Part shown: positions 21,328 to 27,926 of the stretch, in pieces
Layout: every line of letters begins with the position of its first letter
Numbering within the stretch: the first letter of the stretch is position 1
Translations under genes and position numbers: made by a program
The notes under the pieces: generated by a model
Told to the model about the DNA's origin: nothing
Seen by the model: only the letters and a program-made list of their open reading frames with translations
Databases searched by the model: none
IMG/VR virus record: IMGVR_UViG_3300020180_001233
Location: 1-29,298 of that record
From: a virus
Reading direction: 5' to 3' (one strand)
Length of the DNA stretch: 29,298 bases

Positions 21328-22257
21328 ATGGGCAAGCACGACGACGACCAGGACAACGGGCAGGCAGTGAAGCAGGAGCGGCCTCTCGACGGACCGCTCG
21401 CGACTCTGATCTCGGAAGCGGCGAACGCCGGCGGCGGCTTCGCGTTGACCGTGGCGAAGTCCCTCGACCAGGGCGAGGCTGGGGGCTCCGGCGTTGACAC
21501 GCGGGTCTTCCGGGTCGAGGCAAAGGTGCCCCCCATCGATGGGTACCAGCGGCCGACCGACCTTCGCGACTACCGCCTCGAGACCATCGACGGGTTGATC
21601 GCGGTCGCCAATCGATACGGCTCGAAGGAGCGGAGCCTCGTCCTGTTCGACAACGAGCAGGTGGTACTGGTCGTCGACGATCAGGTCGAGCAGGGTGATC
21701 GCGAGCGGATGACGATGAAGTTCCGCACCTCACCTGACTGGCAGCAGTGGCGATCGATCCTGGGGAAGTCGGTCACGCATCGGGAGCTCTTTGTGTTCCT
21801 GCGGCAGATGCAGCACACTCTGGCCCACGCGCCGATCCTCGACCGGATGCGGCAGGTCAAGGCCACCGCGCAGGTCAAGATCGACAGCGACGTCCGGCTC
21901 GACGGTGAGACGGCCGGCGTGGTCTTCACCGTCTCGGGCGGCGACGAGCTCGTGAAGTTCCCTCGATCGTTCGAAGTGCTGCTCCCAGTGCTGGCGACGG
22001 ACGTCGGTGATGCCACTCTGGAGGCGCCTGATCCACCCGTGCAGCTCGAGATCCGGTTGGAGATCGAGATGCCGACGGAGCCGAAGCAGCCCATCCGCTT
22101 CATCCTCTTCGCCCCAGGCATGGATCGGGCGATGGACAAGCGCGTGAACGATGAGCTCGAGGAGCTGCAGAGTGCACTCGTGGACTGGGTGGTCGTCCGC
22201 GGTCAGTTCTGCGAGCGCAACCGCCGCATCGGCCAGAAGGAGAACGCACGGTCGTGA
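21328..22257 (+). CDS. DUF2303-like phage protein (YfdQ type)
   Basis: A 309-residue protein with the DUF2303 signature: a middle segment SLVLFDNEQVVLVVDD, a strand TMKFRTSPDWQQWRS, then the motif SVTHRELFVFLRQ. In this family (YfdQ) the same positions hold a beta domain followed by a W..W and T...F..FL pattern. Role unknown; it is frequent in temperate phage early regions. AAGGAG about 8 bases before ATG 21328 supports the start. The C-terminus ends in a basic CERNRRIGQKENARS. Confidence 0.65.
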   Translation: MGKHDDDQDNGQAVKQERPLDGPLATLISEAANAGGGFALTVAKSLDQGEAGGSGVDTRVFRVEAKVPPIDGYQRPTDLRDYRLETIDGLIAVANRYGSKERSLVLFDNEQVVLVVDDQVEQGDRERMTMKFRTSPDWQQWRSILGKSVTHRELFVFLRQMQHTLAHAPILDRMRQVKATAQVKIDSDVRLDGETAGVVFTVSGGDELVKFPRSFEVLLPVLATDVGDATLEAPDPPVQLEIRLEIEMPTEPKQPIRFILFAPGMDRAMDKRVNDELEELQSALVDWVVVRGQFCERNRRIGQKENARS

Positions 22258-22402
22258 GACGCGGCGCCGAGAACACACTTCCAACCACACTTGTCTGAGG
22301 CGGAGCTGCCCCCCGAGGCAACTATCCGGAAATTCCGGATAGCTCAAACCGACTTTCAATTCTGCTTGAGATCAAACTCCCATTCAAACCATCAGAGGAC
22401 GC
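22258..22402 (+). promoter_or_regulatory. Early control region with perfect 21-bp palindrome
   Basis: CTATCCGGAA (22322-22331), one A, TTCCGGATAG (22333-22342) is a perfect palindrome in an AT-richer gap just before the run of genes that includes excisionase and integrase. It has the form of an operator for a dimeric repressor. No convincing -35/-10 pair was seen, and no second copy of the palindrome was found in the window. Confidence 0.65.
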
Positions 22403-22684
22403 ATGACCACACCACACGCAGTCAAGAAGCAGCGACGGCGGCCGTCGTGGAGTCGCGATCAACTGCTCGCCACCGCGATGCGGAAGTCGACGGCCTTGCG
22501 ACAGGCGGTCTACGGAGCGGGCGATCAGGCTCGGGCCGCTGAAGCGCGCCTATTCCGTGCCAGGGAATGCATGGAGACCGTGAATCACGAGATCAATCGC
22601 ATCGAGTCATTCGTGGTGCGCCCCCCGCTCAACCCACCGCAGTTTCCGTTCTCTGGGTGGAACACCAAAAGGATCAACCGATGA
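22403..22684 (+). CDS. Small basic helical protein
   Basis: Ninety-three residues. A Lys/Arg-rich N-terminus (KKQRRRPSWSRDQL) is followed by helix with coiled-coil character (AAEARLFRARECMETVNHEI) and an aromatic/proline tail. First gene after the 21-bp palindrome; AGAGGA about 5 bases before ATG 22403. Possibly DNA-binding by charge, but no domain recognised. The stop overlaps the next ATG. Confidence 0.55.
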   Translation: MTTPHAVKKQRRRPSWSRDQLLATAMRKSTALRQAVYGAGDQARAAEARLFRARECMETVNHEINRIESFVVRPPLNPPQFPFSGWNTKRINR

Positions 22685-22953
22685 ACCAGTTTCAGTTTTC
22701 GATCGACTGCATCGCCAACCGCGGCGGCGCGGTCGATTCTCGGGACCTGCTCCAGTTCACGGATGCGCTGCAGGACGAGTTGAGCAGCTTGGTGATGATG
22801 ATCCGACAGCTGGAGAGCGAGCTGCGGCGAGACATCAAGTGTGCACAGGATCGGAGCATGGATCTGGAGTGGCGGGGCGAGGTGCTCGAGCGTGAGATCC
22901 GCGGTATGAAGGCCTCAGCCACGCAGTCGGTTGCGATGGGAGCAAAGCCGTGA
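22681..22953 (+). CDS. Small coiled-coil protein
   Basis: Ninety residues from ATG 22681 (ATGA overlap with the previous gene). Mostly helical with heptads: TDALQDELSSLVMMIRQLES, DLEWRGEVLEREIRGMKA. No recognised family. Its stop overlaps the excisionase GTG start, so it is coupled to it. Confidence 0.55.
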   Translation: MNQFQFSIDCIANRGGAVDSRDLLQFTDALQDELSSLVMMIRQLESELRRDIKCAQDRSMDLEWRGEVLEREIRGMKASATQSVAMGAKP

Positions 22954-23189
22954 CACAGCAGCGGATGGTCCAGCGGGGGGAGGCGGCGAAGATCCTCGGC
23001 GTGTCGACCGACACGCTCGATCGATGGTGGCGGCGGGGGGTCTGCCCCGCGCCCGTGGGTCGGTTCGATGACCGGAAGGGCCGACCGCGGATGCTCTTTT
23101 GGGCGGCCGAGCAGCTCACGACGTGGGCTGAATCCGGGATGGGTCCCGCCGCTCGACGCTCGCGCCGCCGCGAGAAGGAGCGATGCTGA
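22950..23189 (+). CDS. AlpA/MerR-like helix-turn-helix excisionase
   Basis: Seventy-nine residues with a winged helix-turn-helix of the MerR/AlpA type: RGEAAKILGVSTDTLDRWWR, then RGVCPAPVGRFDDRKGRPRM and a LFWAAEQLTTWA helix. Proteins of this kind bind att DNA and direct excision or regulate int. It sits directly before and overlaps the integrase gene, which supports an Xis role. GTG 22950 overlaps the preceding stop; the tail is very basic. Confidence 0.75.
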   Translation: MTQQRMVQRGEAAKILGVSTDTLDRWWRRGVCPAPVGRFDDRKGRPRMLFWAAEQLTTWAESGMGPAARRSRRREKERC

Positions 23190-24859
23190 TGGCACGCGGC
23201 GACATCTTCATGGTCCGGCCCGACGGCCCGTTCTACGCCATCTTCTTCGACTCGCGGAAGCGACGGTGGCTGCGCCGTTCGACGAAGACGAGGACCAAGG
23301 CCGCGGCCCGGGAGGTGGCGCGGCAGTGGCTTCACGATGGAGAGATGGTCGAGCTGGGCCGCGTCGATCGGACTGCGGACGCGCGGAAGACGCTGGAGGC
23401 CCACATCGGCGACTACGTGGCCATGAAGCGGCTCTCACCGAAGCAGGTGACGGCGACGCACATCACCAACACCGCGGATCACCTGCGGGAGCTGGCGGCG
23501 GCCGCAGGCTGGAAGCGGCTGGATGAGATCACGAGAGACACGTGGCTCCGCGGGCTCGAGCGGATGCTCGAGCTGCGGCGGGAGCGGGGGGCGGAGATGG
23601 CTGCCGACGCGGAGAAGCGGCTCGCGGCCCTGAAGTCGGACCGGATGGCGAGGAATGCCAGGGGTGGCCGCGAGCCGGTGCGGAGGGTGGTCGGGAAACT
23701 GCCGTCGGTCGCGCCGAGCAACAGCACGCTGCAGCACTGGCGCGCCTACTGGAAGGGCTTCATCCGCTGGGCCCACCGAAACGGCCGTGTGAGCGTTGAC
23801 GGCCTCGCTTCGCTCGAGAGCTGGGCCATCGTCGGGATGGAGCGGACGCGGCGCAGGGCGATGAGCGTCGATGAGATCGAGCGGCTGCTGTCGGCTGCCG
23901 GCGATGGTCCGACGCGCTGGAACGTCTCTGGCCGTGATCGGATGATGCTGTACCTGGTGGCGCTGTCGACGGGGTTCCGAGCCGGCGAACTGGCGACCCG
24001 TCGGGTCATGGACTTCATCCTTGATTCGGGGTCCCCTCACCTTCGGCTCGAGGCCCGATCGGCGAAGAACCGGAAGCCGGTCGAGCAGCGGCTGCCGCCG
24101 GAGATCGTGCCGATGCTCCGGCAGTGGCTGTCCGGTCGGTCGCGTGAGGGTCTGGTGTGGCCGGGGCTGTCCCAGTCGCCGGCGTCCCGGATGATCAGGA
24201 CCGATCTGCTGGCGGCGAAGGTCGCCCGAGTGGACGCGGACGGTCGGAAGCTCGACTTCCACGCGCTCAGGCACACCTTCGGGACCCAGATGGCGCGAGG
24301 CGGTGTGCCTCTGGTCGAGGCGCAGCGCGCGATGCGTCACAGCTCGCCGGCGCTGACCGCGAACATCTATACGCACGTCCAGAGTGGAGATCTTGAGGCC
24401 GCCGCCTCGAAGGCAATCGCCGGACTGCGCTGCGCAAATGTTGCGCGCGATGTGCGGTCGCCAGCGGTCGCCAGCGGTCCACGGCCGCAGGATTCCAGCG
24501 CAGCGCCGGAGTCGCAACCAGAGGAGTCGCCAATGAGTTACGTCAAAAACACCGAGGAAAACGGGAATGGGCTGGGTGGGATTCGAACCCACGTCGAACC
24601 GATTATGAGGCGAGATGTTGGCGACTCCCAATCTACGGCAGGGGGAGTGGTTGCGCGCAATGGTGCGGACAGCGCTGCGCCGGCGCTGCGCGAGGACGCC
24701 GATGCGACCGCCGACCAATCCAGAGATGTCGATTTCGAGCCCGATCCGAGCCTGCCTCAGCACGCCCGTGATCGTGCTGAAGCCGGAATGGAGCCGAGCG
24801 TCGATCGCGCCCTCAGGCCCATCTTCATGTACCTGCGAGAAGCGGGGGTGCTCAAGTGA
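23189..24859 (+). CDS. int: Tyrosine recombinase integrase with attP inside its 3' end
   Basis: A 556-residue tyrosine recombinase. The N-terminal arm-type domain (FFDSRKRRWLRRSTKTRTK) and a core-binding domain are followed by the catalytic domain with all six residues: Arg264 in STGFRAGEL, Lys293 in ARSAKNRK, His358 and Arg361 in DFHALRHTFGT, His384 in MRHSSP, Tyr394 in ANIYTHVQ. The fold ends near residue 412. A further ~145 residues are low-complexity and include GLGGIRTHVEP, which is the antisense translation of a tRNA 3' half, i.e. the attP core (codons ~460-474). ATG 23189 (overlapping the Xis stop, AGAAGGAG upstream) is preferred over ATG 23183. Integration would change the last ~80 codons. 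Confidence 0.9.
   Translation: MARGDIFMVRPDGPFYAIFFDSRKRRWLRRSTKTRTKAAAREVARQWLHDGEMVELGRVDRTADARKTLEAHIGDYVAMKRLSPKQVTATHITNTADHLRELAAAAGWKRLDEITRDTWLRGLERMLELRRERGAEMAADAEKRLAALKSDRMARNARGGREPVRRVVGKLPSVAPSNSTLQHWRAYWKGFIRWAHRNGRVSVDGLASLESWAIVGMERTRRRAMSVDEIERLLSAAGDGPTRWNVSGRDRMMLYLVALSTGFRAGELATRRVMDFILDSGSPHLRLEARSAKNRKPVEQRLPPEIVPMLRQWLSGRSREGLVWPGLSQSPASRMIRTDLLAAKVARVDADGRKLDFHALRHTFGTQMARGGVPLVEAQRAMRHSSPALTANIYTHVQSGDLEAAASKAIAGLRCANVARDVRSPAVASGPRPQDSSAAPESQPEESPMSYVKNTEENGNGLGGIRTHVEPIMRRDVGDSQSTAGGVVARNGADSAAPALREDADATADQSRDVDFEPDPSLPQHARDRAEAGMEPSVDRALRPIFMYLREAGVLK
24455..24479 (+). repeat. 10-bp tandem repeat near attP
   Basis: CGGTCGCCAG occurs twice in tandem (24455-24464, 24465-24474) followed by a half copy. 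It lies ~90 bases left of the attP core inside int and may be a recombinase or Xis binding site, or only a local slippage product. Confidence 0.5.
24568..24609 (-). other. attP core: 3' half of a tRNA-Met(CAT) gene
   Basis: On the - strand: anticodon loop CTCATAA (anticodon CAT), 3' anticodon stem, variable loop TCGAC, T arm GTGGGTTCGAATCCCAC, acceptor CCAGCCC and A. No matching 5' half lies upstream, so it is a half-tRNA, the classic sequence a phage carries to restore a tRNA gene on integration. The bacterial target should be a tRNA-Met/Ile2 (CAT) gene ending in the same 42 bases. Phage genes lie on both sides, so this is attP and not attL or attR. Confidence 0.8.
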
Positions 24860-25362
24860 CCATCGACGTCGAGACCAACGCCCACGATGCCTCACCCAGG
24901 CCAAAGCCGTCGGCGAAGTCGGCAGCGCGGCCAGGCAAGCCCCACCGCATCTGCGGCATGTGCAGATGCTTCGACTGGGGCCGGTCGAGGACCAGATGCC
25001 CGCATTGCGGCGCCATCTGGGGAGTCGGACTCGAGCCCCACATCGCGAGCGAGGCGATGGTGGCAGTGATCCAGTCCGGCGTGCTCTGGCGAATCCGCGC
25101 GGTCGCCGACGGCAACCCACGCCAGCCCAGGGTCGGCTTGTGGGTCGTGGAGTCGTTTGGCTATATCACCATCGCCTTTCCGACGAGGCGTTCAGGGGTC
25201 CGCCGATCTAAGGCTCGGGGGTGGACGATTCCGCGGTGGTTTCCCTCCGCCTGCGTGCTGGCCACCAGCAAGCAGGATCGATTCCTGCTCCTGCAGGACA
25301 TCGTCGAGATCGGGCCGCCCGCCGAGATCGGGCCGCCCGCCGAGATCGGTGGTGCAGGATGA
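24856..25362 (+). CDS. Zinc-ribbon protein of unknown function
   Basis: A 168-residue protein. CGMC and CPHC (about residues 33-50) form a four-cysteine zinc ribbon. The rest includes VLWRIRAVADGNPRQPRVGL and a strand ESFGYITIAF. It ends in the tandem peptide EIGPPA twice, from an 18-base DNA repeat (25306-25341). Its N-terminus (DVETNAHDASP) is nearly identical to that of the next gene, so a duplication joined these starts. GTG 24856 overlaps the int stop; in an integrated prophage the attP break would separate this gene from int and its upstream promoter. Confidence 0.6.
   Translation: MTIDVETNAHDASPRPKPSAKSAARPGKPHRICGMCRCFDWGRSRTRCPHCGAIWGVGLEPHIASEAMVAVIQSGVLWRIRAVADGNPRQPRVGLWVVESFGYITIAFPTRRSGVRRSKARGWTIPRWFPSACVLATSKQDRFLLLQDIVEIGPPAEIGPPAEIGGAG
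25306..25349 (+). repeat. 18-bp tandem repeat at gene end
   Basis: GAGATCGGGCCGCCCGCC occurs twice (25306-25323, 25324-25341), followed by 8 bases of a third copy. It is in frame and gives repeated EIGPPA. Likely variable by slippage. Confidence 0.8.
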
Positions 25363-25877
25363 GGCACGACGTCGAGACCAACGCTCACGACGCTTCGCCC
25401 GCCGCAGCGGGCATGGGGGCATGGGCGGGCTCCCAGCCTCGGGGCCCGTCCGGATTCCCGCAAAGCGTCGCGATCGAACTCGCTGGCGCGAGGCGGAAGC
25501 ACGCGACCCCAGTAGCGTCACTGCACGAGGGCTACGCCATCATTCAGGAGGAGCTCGACGAGCTGTGGGATCTGGTCCGGCGCAAGTCGCGGGACCGGTC
25601 CGACGAGGCCCTCTACGAGGAGCTCGTCCAGATCGCGGCGATGGCGCAGCGCGTCGCCGATGACCTCGGGATCGGGACGCGCGCGATGCGTTCCACGGAA
25701 CAGACCTGGTTCCAACGACTCCAGCACGCTCAGCTCGAGTCACGCCTCGATCGAGCCCGGGTCCAGGCCGTCAACGAAGAGATGCGCAGCCTCATCCGCG
25801 AAACCGAGCGGCTTGAGGCCAAGTTGGCTCGCCTGCAGGCGCCGGCAGCGAAGCGCAAGAAGGGAGGGAGGCCGTGA
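25359..25877 (+). CDS. MazG-like phage protein
   Basis: A 172-residue protein. The core (HATPVASLHEGYAIIQEELD, ELWDLVRRKSRD, EALYEELVQIAAMAQRVADD) resembles all-alpha NTP pyrophosphohydrolase-like phage proteins. EELDE matches the EExxE metal motif, but the usual second ExxD reads ELVQ, so metal binding may be altered or lost. A coiled-coil region follows (EEMRSLIRETERLEAKLARL), ending KKGGRP. The N-terminal ~12 residues duplicate those of the previous gene. ATG 25359 overlaps the previous stop. The family is a pattern call. Confidence 0.55.
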   Translation: MRHDVETNAHDASPAAAGMGAWAGSQPRGPSGFPQSVAIELAGARRKHATPVASLHEGYAIIQEELDELWDLVRRKSRDRSDEALYEELVQIAAMAQRVADDLGIGTRAMRSTEQTWFQRLQHAQLESRLDRARVQAVNEEMRSLIRETERLEAKLARLQAPAAKRKKGGRP

Positions 25878-26278
25878 AGCCGAAGCCCGTCGAGGTCACG
25901 TGGGAGCAGCTGGTCGCAGCGATCGAGGGTCAGCGGCCGGAACTGCTGCGCGTCGCGTGTGTCGAAGGTAGGAGCGATATCGCCTGCGCGCAGCTCGTCC
26001 TGGAGGCGCTCTGCCGCCGCGCGTTCGACGCGGGCGAACAGGACGTAGTGGCCAACACAGACGGGGTGTGTTCAGTCGCGGGATCAATGGAGCGTGGTTC
26101 GGGTTGGGCGTGGTGCGCATACCGCAGTGAGGGTGGTAACCGAGTCTTCGTCGGTCCAGCTGCGTGCGCCGCGGCACATGCGTGCGCCGTTGGAATCGAT
26201 TTCAGTGACGGCATCCTGTCACCCGAGGCACCGCCTGGCGCCTCGCCAATGCCAAACAAGAAGGGAGGCCGGCCGTGA
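25874..26278 (+). CDS. Unknown protein, tandem paralogue A
   Basis: A 134-residue protein from GTG 25874, preceded by GGGAGG. It begins MKPKPVEVTWEQLVAAIEGQ, has VLEALCRRAFDAG in the middle and ends with AACAAAHACAVGIDFSDGIL and KKGGRP. The next gene is a paralogue with the same blocks. No known domain; the conserved His/Cys near the C-terminus may be functional. It overlaps the MazG-like gene by four bases. Confidence 0.6.
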   Translation: MKPKPVEVTWEQLVAAIEGQRPELLRVACVEGRSDIACAQLVLEALCRRAFDAGEQDVVANTDGVCSVAGSMERGSGWAWCAYRSEGGNRVFVGPAACAAAHACAVGIDFSDGILSPEAPPGASPMPNKKGGRP

Positions 26279-26757
26279 GGCGAAAGCCGGTCAAGGTCAC
26301 GTGGGAGCAGATCGCCGCAGCGGAAGGGAGGCCGGCCGTGAGGCGAAAGCTGGTCAACATCACATGGGAGGAACTCGTCGCAGTGATCAATCGGCAGCGG
26401 CCGGAACTGCTGTACGTCGGTGATGGCTCGGTCGCGGCGAGTAGCTATCAGCCCGTCAACCCCCGGGAGCAGCTCGTCATCGAGGCGCTCTGCCGCCGCG
26501 CGTTCGACGCGGTCGACCTGAACGTCTGCGTGGCGTCGCCGGATCGACAGAGTCCGGATGGCGCGTACATCGCTTACCGCCCACCGGGCAATGCCATGGA
26601 GTTCATGGGTCCGGCTGCATGCGCCGCGGCACATGCGTACTGCGTTGGGATTGATTTCAGTGACGGCATCCTGTCACCGGAGGCACCGCTGGGCGCCTCG
26701 CCATCTTCAGAGGCGCGCGGTAGTCACTCCGAAGGAACGGAGGACACGACCAGATGA
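26275..26757 (+). CDS. Unknown protein, tandem paralogue B with remnant of a third copy
   Basis: A 160-residue protein paralogous to the previous gene (IEALCRRAFDAVD, AACAAAHAYCVGIDFSDGIL). Its N-terminus carries the gene start twice: RRKPVKVTWEQIAAAEGRP at GTG 26275 and RRKLVNITWEELVAVINRQ at GTG 26338, each behind GGAGGCCGGCCGTGAGG. The first is a 21-codon stump of a third copy, now fused in frame. Translation may start at either GTG; 26338 gives the length closest to paralogue A. No known function. Confidence 0.6.
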   Translation: MRRKPVKVTWEQIAAAEGRPAVRRKLVNITWEELVAVINRQRPELLYVGDGSVAASSYQPVNPREQLVIEALCRRAFDAVDLNVCVASPDRQSPDGAYIAYRPPGNAMEFMGPAACAAAHAYCVGIDFSDGILSPEAPLGASPSSEARGSHSEGTEDTTR

Positions 26758-27926
26758 GCTCACGACGACTGACCAAGAAGCTGGACCTCTGCGCAGCGGC
26801 CCGGCTCTCGCACCTGATGCGAGAGCGAGAGGCCGCCGGCAAGTCGACCGTGACGCCCTCGACGGCCAAGGCAGTGCTCTGGTCCCTGGTGAACTGGTCG
26901 GACGACGAGGGCGTGTGCTGGCCATCGATTGCCACCATCGCCGACGACGCCGACGCGTCCGAGCGCACGGTGCAGCGGGTGATCGCGCTCCTCGAGGATG
27001 AGCGCATCCTGCAGGTGCGGGATCGAACCAAAGGAGCAGGCGCAGGGCAGAAGCGGGAGGGCGAGCGAGGCGCGACGAACCTCTACCGACTCGATTGGGA
27101 CGCGCTCGAGCTGCTCGCCCGACCGGGGCGCAAGAACGCACGTCAGGATGACGCCCGTTCAGATCAGGACGGACGACACGCTGACGTCCGAACAGACGAC
27201 ACGCTGGCGTCTGAACGGACGCCAGCGGAGACAGGAACGGACGCCAGCGGAGACAGGAACGGACGCCAACCCAGCGCGCCTCTAAGGAGGAACCTCCTAG
27301 GAACCGCCATAGATCCCCCCCCAGCCCCCACGGGGGGAGAACAGCGGGGGGGGGATCGGTTCAGCGACACACCAGCGGAGACGTCGACCATCCGCGACTT
27401 CGCCCTGGCCGTGCTCGAGGCCTACCCGACGACGACGAGCGACGTGTACGAGCGCGACCTCGATGCTGTCGGCGAAGCGATCGAGCTAGAACGCACCACA
27501 TCGGAGCGGATCACCTGGTCGGAGATGCGGGACGCGGCCGTGGCGGTGCGGAAGGCGGCGCCGACCAACCCGATGTACCTGCGGAACTGGGCCAAGGGAC
27601 GCGGGTACGTGACCGCGGCGCTCACAGCCCGGGCCGTCGCCGAAGCCGCTGCGAAGGCACAGGCGAAACGCGACGCCGCGGTCGGTCGCGATGACGCGGA
27701 TCGGGCTGCGGCGGCCGCGGAACGGCAGCGCGTCGACGGGGTGATCAGCTCGTTGACGGATGAGGAGATCGAGCGATTCCGGGTGCTGGCCATCGACCAG
27801 GCGACGCCGTTCCAGCGGCGGCTGCTCGAGGGGGCCGACCTCGTGAAATCACGCGCCCTGCGGCTTGCGATTGCGGGCCTCGCCGAAGCGTGGCGACGCG
27901 ACGCGGAACAGCGAGGTGCGGCATGA
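26754..27926 (+). CDS. Helix-turn-helix replication initiator-like protein
   Basis: A 390-residue protein. Residues ~35-100 form an HTH_36-type winged helix: AKAVLWSLVNWSDDEGVCWP, SIATIADDADASERTVQRVI, ALLEDERILQVRDR. This is usual in phage replication initiators of the lambda-O type. Residues ~128-210 are low-complexity and encoded by iteron-like repeats. The C-terminal half is helical (TIRDFALAVLEAYP, then Ala/Arg-rich coiled coil). ATG 26754 overlaps the previous stop. The DNA repeats suggest that the origin lies in the gene and is bound by its product. Confidence 0.65.
   Translation: MSSRRLTKKLDLCAAARLSHLMREREAAGKSTVTPSTAKAVLWSLVNWSDDEGVCWPSIATIADDADASERTVQRVIALLEDERILQVRDRTKGAGAGQKREGERGATNLYRLDWDALELLARPGRKNARQDDARSDQDGRHADVRTDDTLASERTPAETGTDASGDRNGRQPSAPLRRNLLGTAIDPPPAPTGGEQRGGDRFSDTPAETSTIRDFALAVLEAYPTTTSDVYERDLDAVGEAIELERTTSERITWSEMRDAAVAVRKAAPTNPMYLRNWAKGRGYVTAALTARAVAEAAAKAQAKRDAAVGRDDADRAAAAAERQRVDGVISSLTDEEIERFRVLAIDQATPFQRRLLEGADLVKSRALRLAIAGLAEAWRRDAEQRGAA
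27172..27268 (+). repeat. Iteron-like direct repeats, candidate replication origin
   Basis: There are two families. A 23-bp unit beginning GACGACACGCTG is at 27172-27194 and 27195-27217 (three differences). A 22-bp unit beginning GGACGCCAGCGG is at 27217-27238 and 27239-27260 (identical), with an 8-base third start. CTGGCGT (27204-27210) and ACGCCAG (27219-27225) also form an inverted repeat. Tandem ~22-bp repeats inside an initiator gene are the layout of lambda-type origins. Confidence 0.65.
27283..27357. repeat. Inverted repeats with G/C homopolymers next to the iterons
   Basis: AGGAGG-AA-CCTCCT (from about 27285) is followed by GAT with eight C (27312-27322), an inner C5/G6 hairpin (27325-27337), and nine G with ATC (27346-27357), giving an 11-bp perfect outer stem. 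It could act as an origin hairpin, primer site or transcription block. The sequence is in frame within the initiator gene (PPPAPTGGEQRGG). Confidence 0.6.

Larger units (their letters stand above)
24440..24668 (+). repeat. Direct repeats flanking attP (candidate arm-type sites)
   Basis: GTTGCGCGCGATG-TGCGG (24440-24457) and GTTGCGCGCAATGGTGCGG (24650-24668) are in the same orientation, one on each side of the tRNA-half core. Position and orientation fit binding sites for the integrase N-terminal domain. Confidence 0.5.

Noticed and set aside
24568-24609. Complete host tRNA gene on the - strand
   Set aside because: No 5' half with pairing acceptor and D stem lies to its right; only the 3' half from the anticodon loop is present, which is why it is called attP.
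27312-27357. G-quadruplex at the origin
   Set aside because: Only two long G runs exist on each strand, too few for a simple four-run intramolecular quadruplex; the inverted repeat is the simpler reading.
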